A stretch of DNA of 64,000 nt from Tolypocladium sp. Sup5 PDA-1 (GCA_000750105.3 JPHH03000033.1:280455-344454), one strand, 5' to 3'; shown: positions 45,941-57,708, counted from the first letter of the stretch. The notes: a model not told the origin generated them from the sequence alone. A program made the numbers and translations.

Positions 45941-48547
45941 CTAAGCGTTGGCTGACGGATCCTCCGCCTTGACCTCCGCAGGCGCTTCCTCCACAGCTGG
46001 TGCGGAGGGCGCGTCGGCAGACGGCATATCGGCGGGAGGTACATCAGCAGGCTGGGCGTCAGCAGACGGCACGTCTGGCATAAGCTCGTCCCTTGGCTCG
46101 TCAGCATTATTCTCTGAGGGCTCATCCCTTGGCTCCACCGTCGGTTCTGGCTCTGCCTCTTTTGGCTCCATGCTCTCTGCCTTGGGCTCGTCCACAGCTG
46201 GTGGCTCTCCCATTCGCTCGTCATCAAGCTGCGGCTCAGCTGTCGGCTCGGGTACGATGGGGGGTTCCTCTTGGGGCTGCGGTGCTACTGGCTCAGCGTG
46301 TTGCTCATGCGAGGCAGCCTGTCGGTCTAGCTCTCCCATGAGGCCGCCGAGCAGGTCTGGCTTCTCCTCAGTATCCGGCTCAGCACCTTGCGGAGGAGAG
46401 GCTGGTTTGGGTGCCGGTAGAGATGGCTCTGCCGCTGCAGGGCCTGGCTCCTTTGTCCCCTCCACCGAGGCAGTGCCGACCTCTGAGGGAGCTCCCGACT
46501 CCGTCAACGGAAACCTCGCCGAGGCGGAATCATCGGGCTTGAGAGTGTCGTCTGTCATGACCGAGTCAAACTGGTGCAACGCGGGCCGCGCGGGCGCATT
46601 CTCGCTCCTGGAGTGCTCTCCTTCCCTGCTCTTGTCTTCGCCATCGGTTGACTTGCCTGGCCCATACTCGGCCTTGGGCGAATCGATGTTGCCCACTTGA
46701 TCAGGTGGAGGAGGCAGTAAAGCTTCATCCTTTGCATGCTCGTCCTTTGCTGGCTCGTCCTTTGCTGGCTCGTCCTTTGCTGGCTCGTCCTTTGCTTGCT
46801 CGTCCTTTGCTTGCTCGTCCTTTGCTGCCTCATCCTTTGCTGGCTCGTTCGTTGCTGGCTCGTCTTTTGCTATCTCATCCTTTGCTGTCTCATCCTCCGG
46901 GGTTTGATCCTTCGGAGTTTGATCCTTCGGGGTTTGATGCCTCGAAAACTCCTCTTTTATGGCGTCTGGATCGGTCGGAGTAGGCTCTTTAGGAGTTGGC
47001 TCCTTCGCCGGTTCCTCCGCTGAGGGCTCAGCCTCAGCCTCAGCTGCAGGCAAGCCCCTCTCCATCGCTTCCCGCGGCTCTTCGCCTACGATGGTCGAAG
47101 GGGGCCCGGCAACCATCGACTCGGTTACAGTTTCGACGTCGGTCATCTGGGTTGGCTCTACCGACAGCGGCTGCAGGTCCTGGGGTGGTAGCGGCTCAGT
47201 GGGCGACAGCAAAACGACATTCTTCAAAGGGCTGCCCTCGGGCCTTGGTGAACCACCGGCAAGGCTGCCGAGGGGCGGCGGCGGCGCTAGGCTGAGGGGG
47301 TTGGGCGGTGTTGGCTCCTTGTGCGTCGTCTCCTCTTTGGTGTCGCCAACGGGAGCCTCCGATACTGGTGGATCGACCGCGAAGACGGCATCTGTCATTT
47401 CCTCGTCATTGTTGTTTGCACCTTCGCCAGCGGTGCCGAGTTGGCTCTCATCACCTTGTTCCTCTCCTTCGCCTTCCTCTCCGTCGTCACCGTCGTCGCC
47501 TTCGTCGCCCTCATCGTCGTCATCATCGTCATCGCCGTCGACCATTTCGCTATCCGGATTCGGTGTGTTGGAATCTCCGTGATTGACACCCTGAGAACAA
47601 GATTAGTCCACGACGCAGGACGAGGGGCCTTGAGCAATCTCACATTCTCGCCTTGACCCTCCGACTTGACAGCTGCAGAGCCATCGCCTGCAGGCGCCAC
47701 CCCAGCCGGTTGTCCCTCGCCGGGCAACGGGTTCTTGATCTTCTTCTTCCCTCGCCCGGGCCCGGCCTTTGCCTTTCTTTTGGGGGGAGGCGGCCGTCTC
47801 CTCTGCGGCGGCGGAGCAGGCGCTAAGGCATCTCCGCTGGTAGCCGCGGTTACCTCGACCCGCGTGGAGATGATCTCGCCCACCACTTGATGACCGTCGC
47901 CAAGGGTGACTTCTTCGGTGTAGGGGTTGCCGGCGGCGTCGATTCTCCGGACCGTCGCCCGGGTGACGGTCGGCCCCGCGACCTTGTCCTCGACCGTCTT
48001 GCTCGCAATCGTCACGGTGCCTTTTCTGCGCTTCGCCAGGTGAGAGACGCTCGCGGCCTCGACGTTTCGGGGAATTTGCTTCCAGAGCTTGATGGAAAAG
48101 CCCTGTGCTTGAGTGTCCTCCTCCTTCTTCTCCGGCTTTTCGGGTGCTGCGGCCGTCTCGGTGTCGGCGTCGTCTTCCTCGGCCGGGGCCGGGCGCTTGT
48201 AGAGTCGGCCGGACCTGGCGGCGCGGAGCAGTTCTTGGCTATGGGGAGGCAGCAGATGGGAGTCTTTGGGCATGCCGTGGATGAGCTCAATGGCCCAGAT
48301 GTCGTTCTGCTGGTGCTGCTCCTGCGGCGGTGGCGGCGCGACGTTCACCCAGTCCTGTCGCCATTGTCGCACGGGCAGACCTAGGCCAGTTAGCAGTGGT
48401 CGCGGTGATCGGGGGTCGGCAGTCGAACCTTCAAAGTCGTCGTGCTCAGCGTATCCGCTGCGGTTGGCGCGTCTCGTCTGAAGTCAAGTCAGTAGGGATG
48501 GAAGGTTGCGCATGTCGTCAACCACGGGGACATACTCCCGGCGCCAT
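45941..48547 (-). CDS. Acidic, repeat-rich protein, probably nuclear, unknown function
   Basis: Exons 48536-48547 (12 nt, MAPG), 47644-48477 and 45941-47590 give 831 residues. The N-terminal ~90 residues look ordered (LPVRQWRQDWVNV, IWAIELIHGMPKDS, LPPHSQELLRAARSG). A basic Pro/Lys/Arg stretch follows (RRRPPPPKRKAKAGPGRGKKKIK, about residues 225-248 in outline), like a nuclear localisation signal. After intron 2 the protein becomes a long acidic, Pro/Glu-rich chain with a seven-Asp run and about fifteen tandem five-residue units (PAKDE type). The combination suggests a chromatin or transcription scaffold, but I do not recognise the family. Confidence 0.8.
46726..46945 (-). repeat. 15-bp in-frame tandem repeats in the acidic protein gene
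   Basis: About fifteen units whose minus-strand translation is xAKDE, grading into TPKDQ at the upstream end. The central PAKDE and QAKDE units are nearly identical in DNA, so recent expansion or contraction is likely. Confidence 0.85.
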
Positions 48548-49293
48548 GGCTCCGAAGACACAGCGTCAAGGCACTGTCACAGGCGACGACGCTCTTGGGG
48601 ACGCGATAAGCAGGCCGCTCTCGGGCACGATCGAGTCGCTATTGCAATGCGCGTGCTGCGAGACACGTCGCGTAGTTGGTTAGAGTTGGAGGCAGTTTAG
48701 TAGGAGTCGGTCGCGATTGGAAAAGCCACTTCGATTGGGGCTGGGGAGTGGATGACGTAAGCAAGGTTTAGTGCTTGGAGGAGCCGTAGCATCAGAGTCA
48801 AAGGTCCACAGGCTCGCGACGGTACGAGCATTATTATGACGCTTTAATATTTGACTCGCCTATGGGATGGAAGGCGGCGGACTGGGTGGGACGCTGGAAG
48901 GCGTCGGGTATTGGAAGCGTACAGGCCTGGCCAGCGGCTGTAGCAGGCCTTGGGAGATGACAGCAATGGTGGGTCGCCTGCAGCCAATTCTGAGCATCGC
49001 CCTCCATCGCAACGGCCAATAGACTGTGCTGTGCGTGAATTGACGTTGAGATTTTCCTCTATGGGCCCTAGAGATCACAGTCCCCCAGTCGAGGAGCTAC
49101 CTGGACATGCCCCCGGTATGGTATCCGCGTTGATGTACACCCGTTCCAGCCCTACTATACAAATGTCGTCCAATGCGCCATGCAGCGAGTCTCGCCCGTC
49201 TTCTCGCCCGTCTTCTCGCCCGTCTGCGATGCTTCAATCGAATCTGCTCACGGGTTAGCGGTGCCGTGAGTAAGCTCGTTTACCGGGAACGGC
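48548..49293. other. Intergenic, no gene seen
   Basis: Upstream region of the acidic protein and 3' flank of ISD11. A TCTTCTCGCCCG triplication occurs at ~49198-49230. Confidence 0.45.
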
Positions 49294-49938
49294 TCACCCC
49301 TGCTCCTTTTGCCTAACCACCTGTCCCGCCTTGCCAGATTCCCTGCCCTGTTGTCTCGGTCAGTTTGTCGCGCAGCTTCGTGTCGAAACCGGTCCCGTAA
49401 CGTACCGAAATGCCGCCCTCGACAACTAACCGGTCCAGCTGGTAGAACTGGCCGATGACCGTTTGCCGCTGTTGCGCCCGTCAGCCCTATCGCAGGAGTG
49501 GTCCCTGGCATACCGGGGCTCATCATACCTTCAAGACCTGCAGCTCCTTGAGGCCCTTTTGTACCAGCTCTTGGACCTTGCGCGGGTCCTGCACGCTCTT
49601 GTTCTCGTGAAAGGCGTCCCTTGTCCGTCGCTTGGCATACTCGCGGAAGTTGTAGGCTGTGAACTGCTCGCCTTGCCGTAATAATTGGCGATACTGCGTT
49701 GGAGAGCCGTCAGCTAGATGCCACTTCAACTGATGCCTTGCGCAGGCGATGCGACCGCTCCCTTATGCCCATCGCCCCGGTGAAGCGCGACATGTCCTCT
49801 CTTCACGGGGGTACGCTGGACAGGTCGAGGTGGTCGCGGCCAGGGGCGATGCGCGGGCCTGTTCCGGTGAGCGCAAGCACTTACCAGCGATCTGACTTGT
49901 TGCGGCATGTCGCCCTTGAGAGTGCCAACCACGGACAT
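49294..49938 (-). CDS. ISD11: Isd11, LYR-motif Fe-S cluster assembly factor
   Basis: Four exons, 49885-49938, 49529-49693, 49406-49468 and 49294-49347, total 336 bases and give 111 residues. Isd11 (LYRM4) stabilises the mitochondrial cysteine desulfurase Nfs1, working with acyl carrier protein in iron-sulfur cluster synthesis. The LYR tripeptide (residues 18-20) is split by intron 1 (191 nt). Family features follow: FTAYNFREYAKRRTRDAF, DPRKVQELVQKGLKEL, TVIGQFYQLDRLVVEGG, and the fungal C-terminal IVRQK-type motif (here VVRQKEQG), reached only if the intron at 49348-49405 is removed. The Met at 49908 is an alternative start. The gene is essential in studied fungi. Confidence 0.92.
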
Positions 49939-50279
49939 TGTGCGCCGGCTGTGTTGTTTGCGGGAGGATGACGGGGGAAGAAGTCACATCTCCGTCGAGG
50001 CGCTGCCGCTCCGTTCAGATTCCTGGGGTGGCCACTGACAAATTTCTCGGGCAGCACAATTGTCCGCTCCGATTAACACCGAAAGCAGCGTGGAGCAGCA
50101 GCCAATGGCGGCAGCGCGGGAGCGACGTGCTGAGGACGATCCACACAGCCACAATCCACATCCAGCCATCACGATTCACGACAACCAAGGGCGTGCATCA
50201 GTTTCCAGCATGCATTGCATACCTAGTCCGTAGCCTACCTAGGCCATATTATTATATCCTGGGCAAATGCGGACGTCAT
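49939..50279. other. Intergenic between ISD11 and the amidase gene
   Basis: 341 bases, both neighbours on the minus strand, so this is the ISD11 promoter and the 3' flank of the amidase gene. No further gene seen. Confidence 0.4.
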
Positions 50280-52354
50280 CTACGGCAGAATCTCTCCGCC
50301 GCGGGTGCTGCTCCTCCCCGGCTTGCTGACGCTGACGAGGCCCTTCGTCAGCAGTGCCTCTATCAAGGAAAACAGCATCCCGTCGCAGCCCTTGGCCGCC
50401 ATCAAGTCTACCTTCACCGGCAGGTGCTCTGTGTGCTTCGTCACCGCGGAGTGATACGCCACCTCTCCGATCGGCACCACCATGTCGGGCGTCTCGCTCA
50501 TGACCGATATGCGGCTCGTCGAGAACGCCGATGGCAGCGCCGGGCCGGGCCAGTACGTGTCGCGGTACTTGGCCGCCGGCGTCCTCGGGACGTACACGAG
50601 AAGGTGCCTCGAGCATGACGCGGCATCGCGGGGCAGGACCTCGCCGTTGAACCAGTCCATGAACTGCGTCTTGTTGGCCGCGGCCTCCTCGATTGTCGAC
50701 GGCGAGGTATCGCCCAAGGCCCAGCGCTGCAGAGGAGCCGGATTGACGTGGGGAAGCCTCCCGTCCTGCGCGGCTGCGTAGTCGGCATAGAACGGGTCTC
50801 TAACCAACCTCGCCTGCTCCTTCGCTGAGAGTATCTCATACGTGTTGTTTATCAGCGACACCAAAGGAGGGCCGTTTGGGTGTGACGCGGCCCAAGCCGT
50901 GGTGACGTTGAATGTGCCGACGGTGGCAGACAAAACGTTGGTCAGCTTCTCCAGGAACCCGAGCAGCAAGGCGTCCAAGTCCGACTTTGCCTTGCCTGGG
51001 AAACCCACGGTGATGATACTGGAGGGGTACGAGTCTGTCATCGTGATGCTGGCGCCATATAATGCCTTTGCTGCCGTTGCCCAGAGCCTGGGATCGCGGG
51101 CGAGCAGACCTGCCGTGTCAAACTCTGGCGCAAGAGGCATCGCACCGTCCAAGGGCACCAGCCCATGGCCTGTATCGGTCAGCTTGACTACTGACCAGTC
51201 CCGACTCAGGGCAACCTACTTGGCCTGTTCCCAAACAGCCCCTGCAGCTGGCTAGGGCTCCTTATGCTTCCACCGGTATCAGAACCCAGGGCAATATCGA
51301 GCCATGGGTAGGCAGCTGTGGCGCAGTCAGCAGTGTCCCCGTGCCGACACCATCTTACGTACCTTCGCCAGCAGCCGGACCGGCGGACGACGATGACGGG
51401 TCCTGGTAGCCATCGCCGCGAGGGTTGAACGGCGCATGGTAGTCTACCCAGTCGGCGGTAGCCGTCTCGCCATTGGCAAACTGACTCGTCTTCATCTTCC
51501 CGACCACCACTGCTCCAGCGTCGATCAAGTTCTGTACCGCGATGGCGGTGCGATTTGCGGCAGGATAAAGGCCGTACCATGCTCGATTCCCATTGGATGT
51601 CTTTAGGCCCTTGACGTCGAATATGTCCTTGACGCCGAGTCGAACGCCGGCGAGAGGCTTCTCTGGAGACTTGGTATTGTACAGCCGCGACGGGACTGCC
51701 ACGGCGAGCGACTGACCTGGGACATTTGCAGGGAGCACCGAATACGAATCACCTGCGTTCAGGATCGATGTCTCGCTGAATGCTCCTTGCACATCGGCGT
51801 ATAGTCGATACGCCTGGTGAAGGAACCCCGAACCCGAGGCAAAGTAGGGTCCGTCGGGAACGACACTGTCATTGTGATGTGGCTTGCTCGATAAAACCGT
51901 ACAGTTGCCAAAGGATGTAACGTTGAAGCGATGGTGCTTTGAGCCGATGTTTTGGATATACAACGCTGTGCGACTGTTAGTGACAATGAGGTATCTTCGG
52001 GTGCTTCCTCTTATGAGCTTGCTTCGCCCTCGAGGCCGGAGGAGTACCTTGGAGGAAGCCATCCTGAAAGACATCGTCTGTCTTGGAAAAGCTTGTTTTC
52101 AGGGCTTGAAAGTCATCATTGTCGAAAGAAGACGAGTTGGTGCTGACGACGGTGATAGGGAAAAGGCCAAAATCCCCAGGTGTTCTGGTGACGTTGCTCG
52201 GGAGCCTTCCAACTGCATCCGGTGGCACGTAGTAAGGAATATCGTTCAGCCTTACGGTTGTCCCAGTAGAGACCAGCGTGTATGCATCCACGGCCCGGAG
52301 CAGCAACAAAGCTGCCGCCACCGAGACAGCCCGTGTCAACAGTATGGATGGCAT
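50280..52354 (-). CDS. Secreted amidase-signature family hydrolase
   Basis: Exons 52048-52354, 51363-51965, 51220-51315 and 50280-51169 give 631 residues in frame. A signal peptide (MPSILLTRAVSVAAALLLLRAVDA) and a ~175-residue N-terminal region with several NxT/S sites precede the amidase core. The Ser-cisSer-Lys triad is visible: Lys in GVKDIFDV, cis-Ser in the SSSSAGPAAG loop, and nucleophile Ser in GSDTGGSIR. FGNRPSHGLVPLDG across intron 3 is the usual next block. The enzyme should hydrolyse a C-N amide bond outside the cell or in the secretory path, releasing ammonia or an amine. Its substrate is unknown. It starts the run of nitrogen-related genes. Confidence 0.9.
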
Positions 52355-53121
52355 GATCACAGAAAAGTCAATGCAAGTACATAATCGCCTACATGAGCTG
52401 AGACGCTCTGCAGATACTGATTCGCCAATTTGTACTTTCTTCTCTGTCCGCCTTTCCAGAACAGACGTCAATGTCACACTGAGCGCGGGCCTATATCGAT
52501 GGCTTAACTTACGATTTACCTAATACACCCTGAGGTTTTATGGGCTTGTTGGAATCACGGCGGTTGGTCTCTTCAGCTCATGCACTGCGGCCCGGGTGCA
52601 TGCCGGGAACCTTGAGGGTCACTCCGAAGGAATCGGAACCCTGATGAGGGAGAAATACGAAAAACTTGACGGAGAAACGGAGAGTTTTTGACCACAGGGC
52701 CAATCACCCAACCCGGAAGGTCAACGCGAAGGCGTGGTGCGGTTGATCTGATAACCCGGATTGCGACAAACATGTCCTCCGTATGCGGCTAAAACGCTGA
52801 ACCTGCCGACTCTCATCAAACTACTCGGCCTAGGAAACGGTCCAAGTGGAGACTCGGCATTCATAAGCTTGTTTTTTCCCTGGCTTTATGTTGGCCGTGA
52901 CACCGGGAAGGAAAAAAGGTCTCGAGTCTGACCATCAAGGTCACAACGGACCTGCGTCTGCATGTGGTGGAGTGCGCTTCGTGGAAGATCGTCGGGCGGC
53001 TTGGAATTGAACAAACCGAGGTATGTCCAGTGGAGGATATATAGTTTATATAAAGAGAGCCAAGAATATGTAGAGTACAGCCGGAACCAACGGTCGCTTG
53101 ATTTGCTGCAGTAGAGTGGCA
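52355..53121. other. Shared upstream region of amidase and L-amino-acid oxidase genes
   Basis: The two secreted-enzyme genes diverge across 767 bases. A TATA box for the oxidase lies at 53047. No gene is seen. Confidence 0.5.
53047..53055 (+). promoter_or_regulatory. TATA box of the L-amino-acid oxidase gene
   Basis: TATATAAAG, 67 bases before the ATG at 53122. Confidence 0.6.
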
Positions 53122-54909
53122 ATGGCTTCAACTCTGGGCAACTTACACAGGGCGTCCGCGCTCCTGTTGACAGCTCTTTGTCTACCCGTGTTCGGCAACC
53201 CGGCGCATCAACCTGCCCATAAGCATGACACCAGACATGGCAAGCCGCTGCTCGAAGACTTTGATGCGCTTGGGGCCTGGTTCGACGGCGTAGCGGCCAT
53301 CAATGGCTCCTCCGCTCCCCGGCAGCCAAATGCCACCATCGCCATCGTGGGAGGCGGCATCTCCGGCCTCGCCACGGCGCTGATGCTCGACAGCATCGGC
53401 CTGCACAACTGGGAGATTATCGAGGCCAGCGAGCGCGTCGGCGGCCGGTTTAGGACCGTGTTTGTCGGCGGCACGCAAGAGTTTGCCGAGATGGGTCCTA
53501 TGAGGCTGCCGTACAGCGTCACGTACAAGAGCGACAACTCGACCCACGAGTATACGGACCACCGGATGACGTTTCAGCTGGCAGAGTGGCTCAACGAGCT
53601 GAACCACAACGACAGCAAGTGGAAAGTCGACTTCATCCCCTGGATCCAGCACCACCCGAACGAGCTCATCGCCCGTGGCACGGGTCGGCACCCCGACGGC
53701 AGGATCCCGACACGGGCTGAGATCGCTGCGAATCCCAGTCTCGGCAAGCCGGCTCCCATGATAACCGCAGAGTACAACAACACCAAAAAGGACATGAACC
53801 GCATCCTCAAGGACGAGAAGACCATCAGGGCCATCCAGCGGGACATTTGGCGCGCGCACAAAAAGGCCATGGACCAAGACCTGGACGACTGGAGCGAGCA
53901 GGCGATGATGCGGCAGGTCTTCAAGGCCAGCGAAAACGTCACGGATGCCATATGGACGGCGTCGGACTACGACGTCTTCTGGGACGAGATGGTTCACAAC
54001 TCGAACCTGGCCCAGGACGGCAGCAAGGACACCCTGGGCGAGACCGAGTGGAAGAGCGTCGACGGGGGGTTCAACAGGCTCTCGGACGCCTTCATCCCGC
54101 ACGTCTCCGACAGACTGGTGCTCAACCGGAAGATCACGAAACTCGAGCCCGTGAAAGGCGAAGACGGCCGTACGCGCACGCGCCTCTCCTGGTACTCTGG
54201 CGCCGGCAAGGACCGCACCGCCCACTCCAAAGACTACGACTACACCGTTATGAGCGCGCCCTTCACAATGACGCGCTTCATGGACCTCCCCGACTTCTCC
54301 TCCGTGCTCGGGCGCGCCATCAGCGAAGCCGGCCTGCGCTTCAAGTCGGCCTGCAAGGTCTCCCTGCTCTTCTCGGAGCGCTTCTGGGAGCACGGCGAGC
54401 GGCCCATCTTCGGCGGCTACTCGATGCCCGCGAGCGTGCCGGTCGGCGCGCTCTACTACCCCGTCTACGGGCTCAACGAGTCGTCGCGCCCGGGCCTCAT
54501 CACGCACTACCGCGGCGGGGACTGGAGCGACCGCTTCGCGAGCTTCACCGACGAGCAGCACGCCGAGATGGTGCTGGACGCGGTGGTGAGCCTGCACGGC
54601 GAGCGGGCGCGGGAGCTGTACACGGGGGACTTTGAGCGGCTGTGCTGGCTGCAGGATGAGCATACGGCGACGTCGTGGTGCAGGCCGGACGTGGAGCAGC
54701 ACAAGCTGTATATACCCGCGTACCATCGCACGGAGCACAACACCATCTTCATTGGGGAGCACACGGCGCCGACGCATGCTTGGATTAGCTCGTCGTTGCA
54801 CTCGTCGGTCAGGGGGGCGGTGCAGCTGTTGCTGGAGCTGGGGATGGTTGAGGAGGCCAAGGAGCTGAACCAGCGATGGATGGGGAGATGGATTGGGCTG
54901 GACGGGTGA
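53122..54909 (+). CDS. Secreted FAD-dependent L-amino-acid oxidase
   Basis: Single exon, 595 residues, starting at MASTLGNL after the TATA box. A signal peptide is followed by a short pro-region and the FAD Rossmann motif IVGGGISGLATAL (~76-88) with the Glu ending strand 2 (EIIEASERVGGR). EMGPMRLP matches the substrate/FAD contact block of flavin monoamine oxidases, and FIGEHTAPTHAWISSSLHSSVRGA is the C-terminal FAD-binding block. The reaction converts L-amino acids to keto acids, ammonia and hydrogen peroxide, letting a fungus take nitrogen from external amino acids. Peroxide can also have a defensive effect (inference). Its placement beside a secreted amidase fits external nitrogen release. 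Confidence 0.92.
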   Translation: MASTLGNLHRASALLLTALCLPVFGNPAHQPAHKHDTRHGKPLLEDFDALGAWFDGVAAINGSSAPRQPNATIAIVGGGISGLATALMLDSIGLHNWEIIEASERVGGRFRTVFVGGTQEFAEMGPMRLPYSVTYKSDNSTHEYTDHRMTFQLAEWLNELNHNDSKWKVDFIPWIQHHPNELIARGTGRHPDGRIPTRAEIAANPSLGKPAPMITAEYNNTKKDMNRILKDEKTIRAIQRDIWRAHKKAMDQDLDDWSEQAMMRQVFKASENVTDAIWTASDYDVFWDEMVHNSNLAQDGSKDTLGETEWKSVDGGFNRLSDAFIPHVSDRLVLNRKITKLEPVKGEDGRTRTRLSWYSGAGKDRTAHSKDYDYTVMSAPFTMTRFMDLPDFSSVLGRAISEAGLRFKSACKVSLLFSERFWEHGERPIFGGYSMPASVPVGALYYPVYGLNESSRPGLITHYRGGDWSDRFASFTDEQHAEMVLDAVVSLHGERARELYTGDFERLCWLQDEHTATSWCRPDVEQHKLYIPAYHRTEHNTIFIGEHTAPTHAWISSSLHSSVRGAVQLLLELGMVEEAKELNQRWMGRWIGLDG

Positions 54910-55233
54910 GGGTAGCAATATAGGAGTGTTGGTTGAGTTGCTCAACGCCATTGCGTACATGTACTGCTGGCGAACTCTGATCAATGTCTCAATACTAGGT
55001 AGACACAACCCGGATTCTGCATATACAAATATATACAGCATAATAGATGGTTGAACCTCCTGAGTTGGTCTGAGTAGTATCCTTTGACACTGGAACTGCC
55101 GGGCTGTCTATTCTGATAGACGTCGTGTTGCTCGCGGCGGGAGGTCTCAACCCCAGGGATGAAATAACCACTTTGCAACTGGAGATGAGATTGTTATATT
55201 ACAGTTTCCCTAAAATGTCCTCTACGTCTAGAA
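54910..55233. other. Convergent intergenic region
   Basis: 324 bases between the 3' ends of the L-amino-acid oxidase and the sarcosine-oxidase-type gene. No gene seen. Confidence 0.4.
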
Positions 55234-57078
55234 TTACACTTTAATATCCTTCCCGAAGCGTCCAATGTTTCGCGACCCACCAGGCCCGTCCTGAAGCCCG
55301 TTGCGCCTAGGAACATCCTCGCGCCAGCGCCAGAAGGGGCGCATATGAGATGTGCTTTCATCGCCATGATCAAAGACGTCGGCGGCGTGCTGGAGTGTAA
55401 TAATAGATTAGCCACAAATAGCTCAAGATATTGCGAGGCCCTGTAACTCACCTCGCCGAGGATGGGCATAAACTTGGCTCCATGCCCACTGCCACCGGTG
55501 CATACGAAGACGGAGTTGTCAGCGTATGTCGGCACGTAATCAATCTGTTAATCGGGATCAGCTGGAAAATTCAAGGCACGCGATGTAACTATCGCAACAC
55601 CCACCAAGAAAGAATTGTCCAGGGAATCCGTGTACCAGCACAGCTTCGTCGAATAGAAAGGAACATGCTTGAATTCCGGAAGAAAGATGGAGACAAAGTC
55701 TCTGATTGCTTCAGCCGCCGACTCGGGGAGTGATGCGCACTCCGTCGGCGGAAGAGGGACGGACCACTGCCCGTCCTGGGTGAAAGGAGTCCCCTCAGGA
55801 GCTGGCTGGAAGTTGGTAAACTGAAGAATGAAGGTTAGCAGCAGAATCCCGAAACTGACAATAAAGAGCACACACCTTTATCCCACGATAGCCAATTTTA
55901 ACAAGACCATCCGGGGTCCTCGGAAAGACGTATACGCTGCCAGTATCCTTGCCGTCCTTGTTTCGAGGCGCACTCTTCCACGTCATGACAGGGAATCGTT
56001 CCGGCGAGTACTTGTCCCACAGCTCCGTATTGCCCTTGTCAATCTTAAATGTTGCTACGCTGCCCGCCGACGACTCCAAGTGATAGGACAAGTCGGGCAA
56101 CAGCTGCGTTGAGAAAGATCCAGCTATCAAAGGCTCAGGTCAGACACAGCGCGGTGGAGACAGGAGACTTTGCTGTACTCACCAGCGATGACAACCACAT
56201 CGGCTTTGTGAATGTGGCCATCCTTGGTTTGCAAGCCAACTGCCTTCTTCTGATTCGGCGCGAGAGGGCTGCTCTCCTCGACGAGGGACGCAAAAGCCCC
56301 CTCCTCCGGCCCGAACCGGAACTTCACCCCCTCGGCGACAGCAATCTTCTGAAAGTAGGCACAAGCTCCACAGCACCTCGTAAACCCCGCGAGCGAGTCT
56401 AGCACTGCCTCGAAAGTCTGATTCTGAGAGTCGTCCGGGATGGCGAACTCGAGAAGCTTGGCATCCCATCCAAGACTGGCGGCGCGCTTTCGGTCCTCTG
56501 GGTCGCTCTTCACAAACTGCGTGCCCCGGAGGCCATCGCGCTGCATGTTGGCCAGCGTTTCCTCTTCCAAGGCGCCGAGCGTCTCCGTCGGCTGCACGCG
56601 GAGCATGCCGCAGGGGACGAAAAGGTCGCAGGCGTCTCTCTCGTTGATGGACACCCAGGCCTCGCGGCTCTCGAGGGCGAGCCGCTGGTAGTGCAGCTTT
56701 GTCCCGTACGAGGCCCGGAACTGTTATCCCTGGTTGGAAATAAACTTGCATTTCGCTGTGGGAACGGACTCACTATCTTGTTGTGGTCGACAGAGGCCAC
56801 TCGCTCCGGGCAGTCGCCCGACGGCTCGTAACCGGTCTCATCGTACCTGTGCTGGTCAAAGACGGTCACATTATGGCCTACGCGAGCTATTCAGCAGAAT
56901 ATCCATTGACACCTGCCTCTCATCGAGCTGAACCATGTACTCACCCCTCTTCCGCAGGGCAATGGCCAGTGACAGCCCAAAGACGCCGGCTGCATATCCG
57001 GTCAGACCGAGCATGCGGGGATGGTGTAACGCAGACCAACTCACCGCCGACAACGGCAACAGACTTGCGATCTGCCAT
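55234..57078 (-). CDS. Sarcosine/L-pipecolate-oxidase-type flavoenzyme
   Basis: Eight small exons: 57045-57078, 56945-56989, 56774-56886, 56183-56720, 55876-56123, 55605-55820, 55452-55544 and 55234-55389, total 1443 bases and 480 residues. Intron 1 splits the FAD motif, restored as VVGAGVFGLSLA (~8-19). Other marks are DHNKIFRASYG, the family's early substrate-side block, and LCWYTDS with Cys ~387, matching the Cys that holds FAD covalently in monomeric sarcosine oxidase. VCTGGSGHGAKFMP is the C-terminal FAD-binding motif. It should oxidise a secondary or Amadori-type amine with oxygen. Its gene diverges from the permease gene across 630 bases, suggesting uptake and breakdown of one compound. 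Confidence 0.9.
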
Positions 57079-57708
57079 CCTCAAGCCTTGACAGAGATTC
57101 GCAATTAGCAAGCAAGCAAGCAAGCGAGTAGACCTTTTTCGTTTTCCGCTACCCGGTGTTGGTTAAAGGAAACAGAGTAAGCAAGGCTGGAGATTTTCCG
57201 CTTTTCATGTCATAGTATTGGTCGGATTCTTCCCGAACTGGCCTGATCAACACAAGGGGGGGCCAGGACGGGAACCTTTATGGTCTCGCACGCATGCAGG
57301 GTTACACCAAGCGGACGCGATTGCGCTATTGGCGGTCAATCGCCATCAGAGCGGAGTGCAAGTGTTAAGCGTGTTAAGCGTGATATTAAGCCTGATTGAT
57401 GAGGAAGAACCAACAACAAAGCACCTTGATGTCTACTTGCCACTGGTCGGCGGTTACCGCCTCGGGAGGACTTTTGCATCCCTGCTGGCCGTCGTGTATG
57501 CAGGACGGTGACAGTGTGTTGAGAACGCAGGATGTACGGATACGGCTTGGATCGAGATATATAGACTTGGCCGATCTTATATCTTGCCGCCAAGGACTGC
57601 AACAGTAAACGAAGACTTTCCTTTCTCGCCCCTTTCAAAGCCATAGTTTGTCTCACAGGCCAGACATCGCCTCTACAGAAGACCCGGGATTCGTCCTGAG
57701 CACACACC
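57079..57708. other. Shared upstream region of oxidase and permease genes
   Basis: A bidirectional promoter candidate of 630 bases. A short CAAG/GCAA iteration lies at ~57104-57122, and GTGTTAAGC occurs twice in tandem at ~57363-57380. No gene seen. Confidence 0.5.

Noticed and set aside
49294..49405. Read-through of ISD11 intron 3 as the main C-terminus
   Set aside because: The spliced form restores the VVRQK motif seen in fungal Isd11, so splicing is preferred; read-through is kept only as a possible isoform.
53182..55041. 619-codon minus-strand frame opposite the L-amino-acid oxidase
   Set aside because: Arg/Val/His-rich shadow without domains; the oxidase on the plus strand has complete FAD motifs.
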